64,000 nucleotides of DNA from an uncultured Bacteroidota bacterium (GCA_903877645.1 CAIRES010000088.1:1-64000); one strand, 5' to 3'. Positions 43,691-52,923 are shown, counted from the stretch's first letter. Made by a program: numbers and translations. Notes: generated by a model not told the origin, from the sequence alone.

Positions 43691-44950
43691 ATGAAGATCA
43701 GCGTCAATACCGAGATCGCCGTCACCTACCTTTCTTCGCGCAAGAAGCAAACCTTGATTGCCGCAATGGGGGTAATGTTTGGCGTGTCTATGTTCATCTT
43801 CATGCAGTCGCTGATGAAAGGCACGAATGACTATTTTGAAAAAATGTCGTTCAACACCACCCCCCACATACGCCTGTATAGCGAGAACAAAGTGGCAGAT
43901 ATGCACATACTCAACACCTTTCTCAAAGACTCATCCACAAAGATACTCACCAACCCTAAGCAGCTGATACAAACACAGGGGCTGATCAATCCCTATGGGC
44001 TCATCAACGACATCAGCAAAGATCCCGAGGTGGCCTATGTAACCCCACAGGTAACGGCGCAGGTAATATACACCAGTGGCAGTGTGCAGATCAATGGTTC
44101 CGTGTCCGGTGTGAACATTGATGAGGAAAATAAAATGTTTGATGTGCAGGGCAATATGATAGACGGCAACCTGCACGACCTGAACCGGGTGAACAACGGT
44201 ATACTCATAGGCAAGGGCATAGCGGATAAACTGAGCCTGCACACGGGAGATAACATTACTGTGGGCACAGGTACCGGCAGCCCCATCATTATGCGCATAG
44301 TGGGCATCTACCAATCCGGGGTTAAGCAGGTAGATGAAACCAAGTCTTATGCCAATATAGTACAGGCGCAAAACCTGTTGGGCAAAGACCGCAGCTATGT
44401 AACAGACATCAAGATCAACCTGAAAGATTATAACCGTGCCGCAATCAAGGCAAGGGAAATTGAACACCTGACCGGCTACAAAGCAGAAGACTGGGAACAG
44501 GCCAATTCACAATTAAAGACGGCCTTCAAGATACGGGCCGTGATCCTGAACTCAGTCGTTGGAGTGATACTTCTTGTAGCCGGCTTCGGCATATACAACA
44601 TCCTGAATATGACCATCTACGAAAAAATAAAAGAGATCGCGATACTTAAAGCCACAGGCTTTTCCGGGCCTTCTGTCATCAGCATCTTTTTGCAGCAGGC
44701 CATTTACATCGGCCTCATGGGTGGCATCATTGGTATTATCATTGGCTTCCTGCTTACGCTGGGTATTTCGAAAGTATACATCGGAGGAGGAACCCCAATG
44801 GGCGGTGCATTAAATTACCTGCCCATGTCGTTCTATATACCACACTATGTAGAGGCTATCACATTCGGCATCATGACCACAGTAGCAGCCGGGTATTTCC
44901 CCGCAAGAAAAGCATCAAAAGTTGACCCTGTAACCATAATCAGAGGATAA
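43691..44950 (+). CDS. MacB/FtsX-type ABC permease of efflux operon
   Basis: This 419-residue protein has an N-terminal helix (about residues 20-43), a MacB_PCD periplasmic domain (about 50-270), and three C-terminal helices with the FtsX pattern (GVILLVAGFGIYNILNMTIYEKIKEIAILKATGFS). ARKASKVDPVTIIRG closes it, as in MacB/LolC. The ATPase is a separate gene starting at the last base of this one, so the pair equals a split MacB. Substrates of such pumps include macrolides, peptides and siderophores; the real one is unknown. Confidence 0.9.
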   Translation: MKISVNTEIAVTYLSSRKKQTLIAAMGVMFGVSMFIFMQSLMKGTNDYFEKMSFNTTPHIRLYSENKVADMHILNTFLKDSSTKILTNPKQLIQTQGLINPYGLINDISKDPEVAYVTPQVTAQVIYTSGSVQINGSVSGVNIDEENKMFDVQGNMIDGNLHDLNRVNNGILIGKGIADKLSLHTGDNITVGTGTGSPIIMRIVGIYQSGVKQVDETKSYANIVQAQNLLGKDRSYVTDIKINLKDYNRAAIKAREIEHLTGYKAEDWEQANSQLKTAFKIRAVILNSVVGVILLVAGFGIYNILNMTIYEKIKEIAILKATGFSGPSVISIFLQQAIYIGLMGGIIGIIIGFLLTLGISKVYIGGGTPMGGALNYLPMSFYIPHYVEAITFGIMTTVAAGYFPARKASKVDPVTIIRG

Positions 44951-45639
44951 TGGCAGATATAGCACTAAAAGCAACGGCGATCAATAAATACTTTCACGAC
45001 CCGGTAACCATGCCGGTACTGAAGAACATTTCTATGGAGGTGAACAAAGGCGAGTTTGTATCTATTGTAGGCAAGTCGGGCTGCGGAAAGTCTACACTGC
45101 TGTATGTACTTTCCACAATGGACACTGACTATGAAGGCACCCTTGAAATAAATGGCGTGAAGGCAACAGGCAGAACCCTAAATGATCTTGCCGCGCTCCG
45201 CAATGAATCCATAGGCTTCGTCTTCCAGTTCCATTACCTGCTGCCTGATTTCACTTGCCTGAAGAATGTGATGATCCCCGGCCTGAAGCTGGGCAAGTAT
45301 TCATACAAAGAAGTAGAAGCAAGGGCTTACGAGAAATTGAAGATGTTTGGTGTGGAAGATCAGGCGCTAAAAAAAGCCAACAAGCTATCCGGCGGACAGC
45401 AGCAACGTGTGGCGATAGCGAGGGCGCTCATCAACGACCCCGCCATCATTATGGGCGATGAGCCAACGGGCAATCTCGACTCAAAGAACACAGGTATCGT
45501 TTTTGACCTTTTTCAAAAATTAACAAGGGAATTGGGGCAAACGATCATCACGGTCACACATGATGAGGATTTCGCCAAGCGATCAGATCGTATCATAGAG
45601 ATGGCAGATGGGGTTATTATGAATCATGGGCATAAATAG
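44950..45639 (+). CDS. MacB/LolD-type ABC ATPase of efflux operon
   Basis: This 229-residue ATPase has Walker [11 protein letters not shown] loop [12 protein letters not shown], signature LSGGQQQR, Walker B IIMGDEP and a switch His in VTHDED. All motifs are intact. It overlaps the permease stop by one base and closes the tetR-tolC-adaptor-permease-ATPase operon. Sequence style matches the LolD/MacB branch that drives extracytoplasmic conformational work. No terminator is evident directly downstream. Confidence 0.92.
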   Translation: MADIALKATAINKYFHDPVTMPVLKNISMEVNKGEFVSIVGKSGCGKSTLLYVLSTMDTDYEGTLEINGVKATGRTLNDLAALRNESIGFVFQFHYLLPDFTCLKNVMIPGLKLGKYSYKEVEARAYEKLKMFGVEDQALKKANKLSGGQQQRVAIARALINDPAIIMGDEPTGNLDSKNTGIVFDLFQKLTRELGQTIITVTHDEDFAKRSDRIIEMADGVIMNHGHK

Positions 45640-45741
45640 ATCTGTTTTTACGCGAATTATACATCGGCGATCTTTAAAAGTCAAATAGTATCATTCATTG
45701 CGAAATAAGATTTAATTTTACAATACCAAAATCAAACTGGA

Positions 45742-46122
45742 ATGGGACTTACTTACACAACAGTACTACTCAGCAATCCTCGAAAGCCGGAATTATCGGC
45801 AATTGAAACCCGGTGCCTCGCTGATACGGGCGCATTAATGATGAGCATTACTGAAACCATTGCCGTACAATTACAGTTAGACGAACTAGAAAAACGCTCT
45901 GTAACTATAGCAGACGGAAGCATAAGGCAAGTACCCTTTGTTGGGCCAATACGCATTGATTTTGGCAACCGTTTTTGTTTTACCGGCGCTTTTGTTTTGG
46001 GTAATGAGCCTTTATTAGGAGCGGTACCTATGGAAGAAATGGATCTTGTAGTACATCCGGCACAACAGAAAGTAATTCCTAACCCATCTCACCCAAACAT
46101 TCCGCAGTACATCATGTATTAA
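45742..46122 (+). CDS. Retropepsin-like aspartic protease domain protein
   Basis: This 126-residue protein consists of one clan AA aspartic protease domain. The active-site motif is CLADTGALMMSI near residue 28 (Asp-Thr-Gly), and the flap and second hydrophobic-GlyGly-like part appear as LLGAVPMEEMDLVVHP near 88-103. Single-domain bacterial retropepsins act as dimers. DTGA with the C-terminal VHPAQQKVIPNP is the pattern of the archaeal/bacterial AF_0612-like group, whose targets are not known. No signal peptide is present. It is followed 25 bases later by the deacetylase gene. Confidence 0.75.
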   Translation: MGLTYTTVLLSNPRKPELSAIETRCLADTGALMMSITETIAVQLQLDELEKRSVTIADGSIRQVPFVGPIRIDFGNRFCFTGAFVLGNEPLLGAVPMEEMDLVVHPAQQKVIPNPSHPNIPQYIMY

Positions 46123-46147
46123 TTGGTGACTGCTTACTATTCGTATT

Positions 46148-46783
46148 ATGTCGGCGTACTGGGTTAAGACACCTGCTTTCTTTAAAAGAGTATTTCCTAA
46201 AAACATGGTTTGGGAAATGCCTACTCATGCCGACCCAGCCGTTTATCTTACTTTCGATGATGGCCCCCACCCCACAGTTACTCCCTTCGTGCTGCAGCAA
46301 CTCGCAAAATACAACGCAAAGGCTACCTTCTTTTGTGTGGGCAACAATGTCACCCATTACCAGGACGTATATGAGCAGGTACTGGCACACGGCCATGCCA
46401 CTGGCAATCATACCTACAACCATGTGAACGGCTGGAAAGCCGGCAGCGACCACTATATTAAAAATATAGACCGGGCAAAGAAATACATCAACAGCAAAGC
46501 TTTTCGCCCGCCCTATGGCCGCATCAAATACTCACAGATGCGGAAGTTCAAAAAGAAGTACCCCGGCTGGCACATCTATATGTGGGATATCCTCAGCGGC
46601 GATTTCGACCACACCATTACCCCGCAGGAATGCCTGGATAATGTACTCTCACACATTCGCCCCGGCTCCATCATTGTCTTCCACGACAGCGAAAAGGCCT
46701 ATGAGCGCATGAGCTATGCCCTACCCCATGTGCTTGCCTACTGCCAGAAACAGCAATGGAAAATGGAGACATTACCACAGTAA
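46148..46783 (+). CDS. Polysaccharide deacetylase (NodB domain)
   Basis: This 211-residue carbohydrate esterase family 4 enzyme has motif 1 YLTFDDGPHP near residues 34-43, motif 2 GNHTYNH (H-x3-H zinc ligands), motif 3 FRPPYGR, motif 4 YMWDILSGDFD and motif 5 IIVFHDSE. All five are intact. It would remove N-acetyl groups from peptidoglycan or another amino-sugar polymer. No clear signal peptide is visible; the N-terminus is VKTPAFFKRVFPKNMVW, so it may be membrane-associated or use a weak signal. Confidence 0.9.
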   Translation: MSAYWVKTPAFFKRVFPKNMVWEMPTHADPAVYLTFDDGPHPTVTPFVLQQLAKYNAKATFFCVGNNVTHYQDVYEQVLAHGHATGNHTYNHVNGWKAGSDHYIKNIDRAKKYINSKAFRPPYGRIKYSQMRKFKKKYPGWHIYMWDILSGDFDHTITPQECLDNVLSHIRPGSIIVFHDSEKAYERMSYALPHVLAYCQKQQWKMETLPQ

Positions 46784-46816
46784 CAATTATTTCGCTACCG
46801 CATTGCTTTTGTTTTT

Positions 46817-46824
46817 TACTTTTG
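46817..46824 (+). promoter_or_regulatory. -7 promoter element before PaaK-like gene
   Basis: TACTTTTG matches TAnnTTTG and ends seven bases before the ATG at 46832. Confidence 0.55.
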
Positions 46825-46831
46825 GGGTAAT

Positions 46832-48130
46832 ATGCAGTTTCAACCACTATTAGCTTTCGAATCATTAGCCGCACAAAGTGCTTTCCAGTCAGAGGCATTA
46901 GTAAAGCTGCTGGAGTATTTGCAGCACAATTCACCTTACTATAAGAAGCTGTTTGCTGCCCACCATATCAATATTCACAATATTAAGTCGATACATGACC
47001 TGCATTTCCTGCCTACCACATCCAAGAGTGATATGCAGGAGCATAACTGGGATTTTTTGTGTGTGACCAGCGACAAAGTAAAAGAATACACAGCCACATC
47101 AGGCACCATGGGGTTGCCGGTAAACATAGCGCTTACCGAAAATGACCTGCTCCGCCTTGCATATAACGAACACCAGTCTTTCTTGTGCGCCGATGGCAAG
47201 GCCGATGATATATACCAGCTCATGCTCACGCTCGACCGCCAGTTTATGGCAGGCATGGCATACTATACCGGCATCAGGCAACTGGGCGCCGCATTGGTAC
47301 GTACAGGCCCCGGATTGCCCGGCATGCAATGGGACACTATAATGCGGCTGCAATCTAACAGTATGGTGGTGGTGCCTTCGTTTATGCTGAAGCTAATAGA
47401 ATGGGCTGGCGAACACGGTATAGACCTGAAGCAAACACCTATGCAAAAAGCTGTCTGTATAGGGGAAAGCCTGCGGGGAGGCGATTTTGAGTTGAATGCC
47501 CTCGGATTGAAGATACAGGAAGCCTGGCCTGTAAAGCTCTATAGCACCTATGCCTCTACAGAAATGCAAACAGCATTTACAGAATGTAGCGCCGGCATGG
47601 GCGGCCACCAGCAGCCCGATCTCATTATTGTAGAAATACTGAACGAACATGGCGACACTTTAAAATCGGGTGAGTATGGCGAGGTGACCATTACCACCCT
47701 TGGCGTAGAAGGCATGCCGCTGCTCCGCTATCGCACCGGCGATATTTGCACCTATTACGATACCATATGCAGTTGTGGCCGTCATAGCCGCCGCCTGAGC
47801 CCCGTGTTGGGCCGCACCCAGCAAATGATCAAGTATAAAGGCACTACCCTGTACCCACCAGCCATATTCGATATACTCAACAACATACCTTTTGTGAAGG
47901 AGTATGTGGTGGAGGTGTTTACCAATGAACTGATGCTCGATGAGCTGCGCCTGCACATCAACACCCCGCTACCGATAGATGAATGTGAGCAGAAGCTTCG
48001 CCCGATGCTGCAATCGAGGTTGCGGGTAGTGCCGCTGCTACAGTTTCACCCGGCTGCCACATTACAGCAAATGCAGTTCCCTGCAGCAAGCCGCAAGCAG
48101 GTAAAATTCATTGATAACCGCGAGCAATAA
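46832..48130 (+). CDS. Phenylacetate-CoA ligase-like adenylate-forming enzyme
   Basis: This 432-residue protein follows the PaaK branch of the AMP-binding superfamily. It has the P loop YTATSGTMGLPV near residue 88, a central VPSFMLKLIEWAGEHGIDL, the LYSTYASTEMQTAF motif and the hinge RYRTGDICTYYD; the C-terminal subdomain is near IKYKGTTLYPPAIFDIL. Cys residues in CSCGR form the PaaK-type pair. No other phenylacetate genes are nearby, so the acid may be different, for example an aryl or lipid precursor. It has its own promoter. Confidence 0.82.
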   Translation: MQFQPLLAFESLAAQSAFQSEALVKLLEYLQHNSPYYKKLFAAHHINIHNIKSIHDLHFLPTTSKSDMQEHNWDFLCVTSDKVKEYTATSGTMGLPVNIALTENDLLRLAYNEHQSFLCADGKADDIYQLMLTLDRQFMAGMAYYTGIRQLGAALVRTGPGLPGMQWDTIMRLQSNSMVVVPSFMLKLIEWAGEHGIDLKQTPMQKAVCIGESLRGGDFELNALGLKIQEAWPVKLYSTYASTEMQTAFTECSAGMGGHQQPDLIIVEILNEHGDTLKSGEYGEVTITTLGVEGMPLLRYRTGDICTYYDTICSCGRHSRRLSPVLGRTQQMIKYKGTTLYPPAIFDILNNIPFVKEYVVEVFTNELMLDELRLHINTPLPIDECEQKLRPMLQSRLRVVPLLQFHPAATLQQMQFPAASRKQVKFIDNREQ

Positions 48131-48233
48131 CATCCTATTTACTCACCAGTTATGAACATTCCCGAAACGCTCACGTATTGGTAATAGGTGGTTCTCCTTA
48201 TTTTATTTATTTTCACCTCTCCAATAATCATTT

Positions 48234-48902
48234 ATGCACGAAATAATAGATCTGTTAAAGACCCTGCTTGCCGACCCTGATAAGCTAATGAACTTCATTA
48301 CCACGCATGGCGGACTGTACATTGTAATGTTCATCATATTTGCAGAAACAGGGTTATTTGTTGGTTTCTTCCTTCCCGGCGATTCATTATTGTTCATCAC
48401 CGGCATCATTATCGCTAATGCAGTTCCACAGTTTGGCAACGAGGTCGTGGATCTTATTTACTGGTTGTCACTCATTAGCGTTTCAGCAGTTGCAGGTAAC
48501 CTTGTTGGGTATTGGTTTGGCCTGAAGACCGGTCACCTGTGGTTTGAAAAAAGGGACACCTGGTTATTCAAGCAAAAGCACCTGGTGCAGGCACATGACT
48601 TTTACGAGAAGAATGGCACGTTAGCTGTGATCCTCGGTAGGTTCCTGCCCATAGTCCGCACATTTTCACCGGTGGTGGCGGGTATTGTAAAGATGAGCTC
48701 TAAGAAGTTCATCTCTTACAGCATCATTGGCGCACTGGCCTGGGTCATCAGTATGACTATGGCCGGCTACCTGCTGGGCCACAATGCTTTTGTGAAGCAC
48801 AATATTGATAAGATCGTTATTGCCCTTATTCTCGTCACCACCGGGCCTGTTCTCTTCAAGATGATATTCGGAAAGAAGAAAGACGCGCCTGCCAATCCAT
48901 AA
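48234..48902 (+). CDS. DedA-family membrane protein
   Basis: This 222-residue protein shows the DedA/SNARE-associated pattern. It has the FAETGLFVGFFLPGDSLLF motif near residues 40-58 with the conserved Glu and Asp. The second half carries GRFLPIVRTFSPVVAG, where the Arg residues are essential in E. coli DedA proteins. Six helices are predicted. DedA proteins act as lipid scramblases or flippases for undecaprenyl phosphate or phospholipids. It is followed five bases later by the first MFS gene, so the three genes are likely one operon. Confidence 0.9.
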   Translation: MHEIIDLLKTLLADPDKLMNFITTHGGLYIVMFIIFAETGLFVGFFLPGDSLLFITGIIIANAVPQFGNEVVDLIYWLSLISVSAVAGNLVGYWFGLKTGHLWFEKRDTWLFKQKHLVQAHDFYEKNGTLAVILGRFLPIVRTFSPVVAGIVKMSSKKFISYSIIGALAWVISMTMAGYLLGHNAFVKHNIDKIVIALILVTTGPVLFKMIFGKKKDAPANP

Positions 48903-48907
48903 AAACC

Positions 48908-50131
48908 ATGAAGCAGAACCAGAACATAGCCATCCTCAGCATCCCGGTATTGGTAGCAGCCTTGGGCTATTTTGTGGACATATACGACCTGCTTCTGTTT
49001 TCCTTTATCCGTATCAGCAGCCTCAAGAGCTTTGGCTTTACTCAAGACCAGTCTGCTCACATTGGATTGAACATTATCTCTTATCAGATGACCGGCCTCT
49101 TACTGGGTGGCATCCTGTGGGGCGTTATCGGCGACAAGAAAGGCCGCATGAGCGTTTTATTTGGCTCTATCATCATCTATTCATTAGCCAATATTGCCAA
49201 CGGGCTTGCACAAAATGTGACGCAATATGGCATTTGCCGATTCATTGCAGGCATCGGCCTGGCAGGCGAACTGGGTGCAGGTATCACACTTGTTTGTGAG
49301 CTGATCCCGAAGGAGAAAAGAGGCTTTGCCACGTCATTTGTAGCCGGCGTTGGCCTCACAGGGGCTATTCTCGCTTACTTTATTTCCAAACAATTCGACT
49401 GGCGCATCTGCTATTATATAGGAGGCGGGCTTGGTATATTGCTCTTATGTCTTCGTGTAAGCGTATATGAGTCGGGCATGTTCACACACGAGCGCAAAGA
49501 GAAGGTACAGCACGGCAACTTCTTTATGTTCTTTACCAACTACTCCCGGTTCAAAAGGTACATGCTGGGTATCATGGTGGGCTTGCCTATCTGGTATATT
49601 ATGGGCATCCTCGTTCAGTTGTCCGATAAGTTTGGTAAGCAGTTTGGCATTAAAGAAGATATATCTCCCGGCAAGGTGATGGTGTACATGTACGTCGCCA
49701 TATCCGTAGCCGACTTCCTGGCCGGCATCATCAGCCAGGCCCTTCATAGCCGCAAGAAGGCCCTGTATATTTACTACGCCATTATGATCATCGGGGTAAT
49801 CCTCTATTTCAGGCAGTATAATGGCACCGCGGCTGGCATGATCATGATCTGCATGCTCATTGGTTTCGGCACCGGCTTCTGGGCGCTGTTCGTGACCATA
49901 GCCGCAGAGCAGTTTGGCACCAACCTGCGCGCCACAGCCACTACCACCACCCCCAATATGGTGCGTGGCTCCCTCGTACTCGTTGCTCTTTTCTTTGAAT
50001 ACCTGCAGCAACATGCCAGCTTTATTGCATCGGGTGCCATCACAGGAGTGGTAGTGATCCTGCTTGGCTGCTTCGCTTTGTATAAAATGAAGGAAACCTA
50101 CGGTAAAGATCTCGATTTTATTGAAGAATAA
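48908..50131 (+). CDS. MFS transporter (tandem copy 1)
   Basis: This 407-residue protein has 12 predicted helices. The A-like motif in the 2-3 loop is GDKKGRMSVLFGS, and LGAGITLVCELIPKEKRG in the 4-5 region is typical of the sugar/metabolite:proton (MHS-like) group. YFVDIYDLLLFSFIR at the start is unusually acidic for helix 1. It is about 70% alike by eye to the next gene, so the two arose by tandem duplication. Substrates are unknown. Confidence 0.85.
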   Translation: MKQNQNIAILSIPVLVAALGYFVDIYDLLLFSFIRISSLKSFGFTQDQSAHIGLNIISYQMTGLLLGGILWGVIGDKKGRMSVLFGSIIIYSLANIANGLAQNVTQYGICRFIAGIGLAGELGAGITLVCELIPKEKRGFATSFVAGVGLTGAILAYFISKQFDWRICYYIGGGLGILLLCLRVSVYESGMFTHERKEKVQHGNFFMFFTNYSRFKRYMLGIMVGLPIWYIMGILVQLSDKFGKQFGIKEDISPGKVMVYMYVAISVADFLAGIISQALHSRKKALYIYYAIMIIGVILYFRQYNGTAAGMIMICMLIGFGTGFWALFVTIAAEQFGTNLRATATTTTPNMVRGSLVLVALFFEYLQQHASFIASGAITGVVVILLGCFALYKMKETYGKDLDFIEE

Positions 50132-50145
50132 ACCTCATTCGTTAG

Positions 50146-51372
50146 ATGAACAATAACAAGACTATTGGCTTACTCAGTATCCCAGTTTTAGTAGCCGCCC
50201 TCGGCTACTTTGTAGATATTTACGATCTGCTGCTCTTCGGCATGATCAGGAAGGTCAGCTTGCAAAGCATTGGCATCACCGGCGATGCTGCCATCAATGC
50301 AGGCCTCAACGTAATGAGTGTGCAGATGTATGGACTGCTCATAGGTGGTATCTTGTGGGGCATCATGGGCGATAAAAAAGGACGGCTTAGTGTATTATTT
50401 GGTTCTATTATCCTCTATTCTGTAGCCAATATTGCCAACGGGTTTGTACATACACTCAGTCAGTATGAAGTCTGCCGTTTCATAGCAGGCATCGGCCTTG
50501 CCGGAGAGTTAGGTGCGGGCATTACGCTGGTAAGTGAGCTGATCCCAAAAGAGAAAAGAGGCATTGCTACGTCAATGGTGGCAGGGATAGGGCTAACCGG
50601 GGCTGTTGTGGCGTACTTCATATCTCAGAGCTTCGACTGGCGCATTTGTTATTTCATTGGCGGCGGTTTAGGATTTCTCTTGCTGTTACTTCGCGTGAGG
50701 GTATTCGAATCAGGGATGTTTCATAATATCAAAAAAGATGCAGCCATTCAGAAAGGGAATTTCCTGATGTTCTTCACTAACCGGAAGCGGTTCAAAAAAT
50801 ACATACTGGCTATTGCCATCGGCCTGCCTACCTGGTATGTGATCGGCATATTGATACAAAATTCCGACAAATTCGGCAAAGAATTCGGCATCAAAGAAGA
50901 CATAATCGCAGGCAAGGCAGTAATGTTTGCCTACGTAGCTATATCGGTCGCAGACCTTTTGATAGGCCTGCTGAGCCAGGTGCTGAAAAGCAGAAAAAAG
51001 GCATTATATATCTTTTATGCCATCACCATTATTGGTATTGTTCTGTACTTCAACCTCTACAACAGTACCGCTGCCAATATGTACTTCGTATGCGCACTCA
51101 TGGGCTTTGGCACAGGTTTCTGGGCATTGTTTGTCACGATGGCTGCCGAACATTTCGGCACCAACCTTCGCGCCACAGCTGCAACTACTGTCCCTAACAT
51201 GGTGCGTGGATCATTACCACTGATCATCATCTTATTCAAATCCCTTACACCCGGCTATGGCATTATTTCAGCAGGGGCTATAACAGGGGGCATTGTTATG
51301 ATCATCAGCACCATTGCCGTATTCATGACTGAGGAAACCTTTGGTAAAGACCTGAATTTCCTTGAAGAGTAG
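50146..51372 (+). CDS. MFS transporter (tandem copy 2)
   Basis: This 408-residue paralogue of the preceding gene starts 14 bases after it. The motif GDKKGRLSVLFGS and the LGAGITLVSELIPKEKRG loop repeat the first copy nearly word for word, and both end with KDL.F.EE. Differences concentrate in the N-terminal loop (LQSIGITGDAAINAGLN versus LKSFGFTQDQSAHIGLN) and in helices 7-9, which may mean different substrates. A third copy was not seen. Confidence 0.85.
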   Translation: MNNNKTIGLLSIPVLVAALGYFVDIYDLLLFGMIRKVSLQSIGITGDAAINAGLNVMSVQMYGLLIGGILWGIMGDKKGRLSVLFGSIILYSVANIANGFVHTLSQYEVCRFIAGIGLAGELGAGITLVSELIPKEKRGIATSMVAGIGLTGAVVAYFISQSFDWRICYFIGGGLGFLLLLLRVRVFESGMFHNIKKDAAIQKGNFLMFFTNRKRFKKYILAIAIGLPTWYVIGILIQNSDKFGKEFGIKEDIIAGKAVMFAYVAISVADLLIGLLSQVLKSRKKALYIFYAITIIGIVLYFNLYNSTAANMYFVCALMGFGTGFWALFVTMAAEHFGTNLRATAATTVPNMVRGSLPLIIILFKSLTPGYGIISAGAITGGIVMIISTIAVFMTEETFGKDLNFLEE

Positions 51373-51400
51373 AAACCACTGGATATATACATATTTTCCG

Positions 51401-51408
51401 TAAATTTG
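51401..51408 (+). promoter_or_regulatory. -7 promoter element of PIN toxin-antitoxin pair
   Basis: TAAATTTG is an exact TAnnTTTG, 19 bases before the antitoxin ATG at 51428. Confidence 0.6.
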
Positions 51409-51427
51409 TGATAACAATATCGAAATT

Positions 51428-51661
51428 ATGTCTGCCGCTCATTCATTAAGCAACATGCAACAAGAGCTTTTAAAGCTCTACTCTTCAAATATTGAAGAGG
51501 TTGACTTGCTAAATATCAAACGTATACTTGCCCGGTATTTTGCTTCAAAAGCAATAAACGAGGCTGATAAAATATGGGATGACAAGAAATATACAAATAC
51601 CACAATAAATAATTGGCTGAACGAAGACGACACCACATATGGCGCTAAAGACAGTCATTGA
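51428..51661 (+). CDS. Putative antitoxin of PIN-type pair
   Basis: This 77-residue protein is mostly helical and ends with an acidic, polar tail (NNWLNEDDTTYGAKDSH). No clear DNA-binding fold is visible. Its size, position just upstream of and overlapping a PIN protein by 23 bases, and independent promoter are what identify it as the antitoxin. The ARYFASKAINEADKIWDD segment recurs in antitoxins beside PIN toxins as far as I recall, but I do not name a family. Confidence 0.7.
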   Translation: MSAAHSLSNMQQELLKLYSSNIEEVDLLNIKRILARYFASKAINEADKIWDDKKYTNTTINNWLNEDDTTYGAKDSH

Positions 51662-52052
51662 CACTAACATCATTGTTTCGGCTTTATCGTCCAGGTCTGA
51701 ATATCACTGGATTATTCAATCTCTACTGAACGAAGCATTTGAACTATATATAACAGACGAAATATTGCTGGAATATGAAGAAATTTTATGTGAGAAATAT
51801 TCTCCAAATGTAGCTTCAAATTTTCTTCGTGTACTTAAAGAACTACCTAACGTCCATTTCTCACATATCTTTTTCAAGTGGGATCTTATTCATGACAAAG
51901 ATGATAACAAATTTGTGGATTGCTATGTATCCGCGAATGCAGATCATTTGATTACTCATGACAGACATTTTTCCGTGCTCAACACAATCACGTTTCCTAA
52001 GGTTAGTGTTATAAATATACCTGCGTTCAAGAATGTTCTATCATCATTATAG
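51639..52052 (+). CDS. PIN-domain ribonuclease toxin
   Basis: This 137-residue protein is a PIN-like domain of the 'putative toxin' type. The metal-binding acids are Asp in VIDTNIIVSAL (residue 7), Glu in EILLEYEEIL near 46 and Asp in HDKDDNKFVDCYVSANADHLITHD near 90-108. Such proteins are Mg-dependent RNases, often cutting tRNA or rRNA. The start at 51639 overlaps the antitoxin gene by 23 bases, and an ATG at 52033 inside its last codons is in frame with the GluQRS gene. Confidence 0.85.
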   Translation: MALKTVIDTNIIVSALSSRSEYHWIIQSLLNEAFELYITDEILLEYEEILCEKYSPNVASNFLRVLKELPNVHFSHIFFKWDLIHDKDDNKFVDCYVSANADHLITHDRHFSVLNTITFPKVSVINIPAFKNVLSSL

Positions 52053-52065
52053 ACTTTTAGATAGA

Positions 52066-52923
52066 ATGAAGCAATACCGTACATCCTCCAAAACCCGCAT
52101 AGCCCCCACCCCCAGTGGCTTCCTGCACCTGGGCAATGTGCTGTCGTTTATGATCACCAAAGCCCTTGCAGAAAAAACAGGGGCAAAAATATTATTGCGC
52201 ATTGACGACCTGGACCGGGAGCGACTGGAGCCACGTTATGTGCAAGACATCTTTGATACGCTGAATTTCTTAGAGATACCCTGGCAGGAAGGCCCACGCA
52301 ATGTGCAGGAATACGAGCAAAAGTATTCGCAGGTGCATCGCCTGGATTTGTATAACAAAGCACTTGACCAACTACGGGTAGGCGGCCATGTATTTGCCTG
52401 CACCTGCACGCGCTCACAACGCATAGGCAGCGATGGCAGCTACCCCGGCAATTGCCTGAACAAGAACTTACCATTAGAGACCCCAGGCGCATGTTGGCGG
52501 TTGCGTACCGATGACCATACAGAACTGCTCGTAAATCGCTTTGAATACACCTCGATAAAAGTAACGTTACCAAACCACATGCAATACTTTGTAGTAAAAA
52601 AGAAAGACGGCTACCCTGCATATCAGCTATCCTCTTTGATAGATGATATGTATTTCGGTATAGACCTCATAGTACGCGGGCAAGACTTATGGCCTTCTAC
52701 GCTCGCCCAGTTACACCTTGCATCTTTACTCGGATTTACTGAGTTTCAGAACACCACCTTTCACCATCACCCATTGGTCACGGACGAAAACGGCGAAAAA
52801 CTCTCTAAATCCGGGGGAGCTACTTCTATACAATACCTCCGAATGCAAGGCCTGAGCGCAGAAAACATTTATAAATTGGTAAGATCGGTTGACTTGGAGC
52901 AATTTACAACCGGATTAATTTAA
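52066..52923 (+). CDS. gluQ: Glutamyl-queuosine tRNA(Asp) synthetase-like protein
   Basis: GluQRS attaches glutamate to queuosine in tRNA(Asp) and is a truncated glutamyl-tRNA synthetase lacking the anticodon-binding domain. This 285-residue protein has TRIAPTPSGFLHLGN with the HLGN (HIGH-type) motif, the family zinc site CTCTRSQRIGSDGSYPGNC (C-x-C-x11-Y-x3-C) and a KLSKS (KMSKS) motif near residue 242. The length matches the family. I prefer the ATG at 52066; an in-frame ATG at 52033 overlaps the toxin gene by 20 bases. Confidence 0.88.
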   Translation: MKQYRTSSKTRIAPTPSGFLHLGNVLSFMITKALAEKTGAKILLRIDDLDRERLEPRYVQDIFDTLNFLEIPWQEGPRNVQEYEQKYSQVHRLDLYNKALDQLRVGGHVFACTCTRSQRIGSDGSYPGNCLNKNLPLETPGACWRLRTDDHTELLVNRFEYTSIKVTLPNHMQYFVVKKKDGYPAYQLSSLIDDMYFGIDLIVRGQDLWPSTLAQLHLASLLGFTEFQNTTFHHHPLVTDENGEKLSKSGGATSIQYLRMQGLSAENIYKLVRSVDLEQFTTGLI

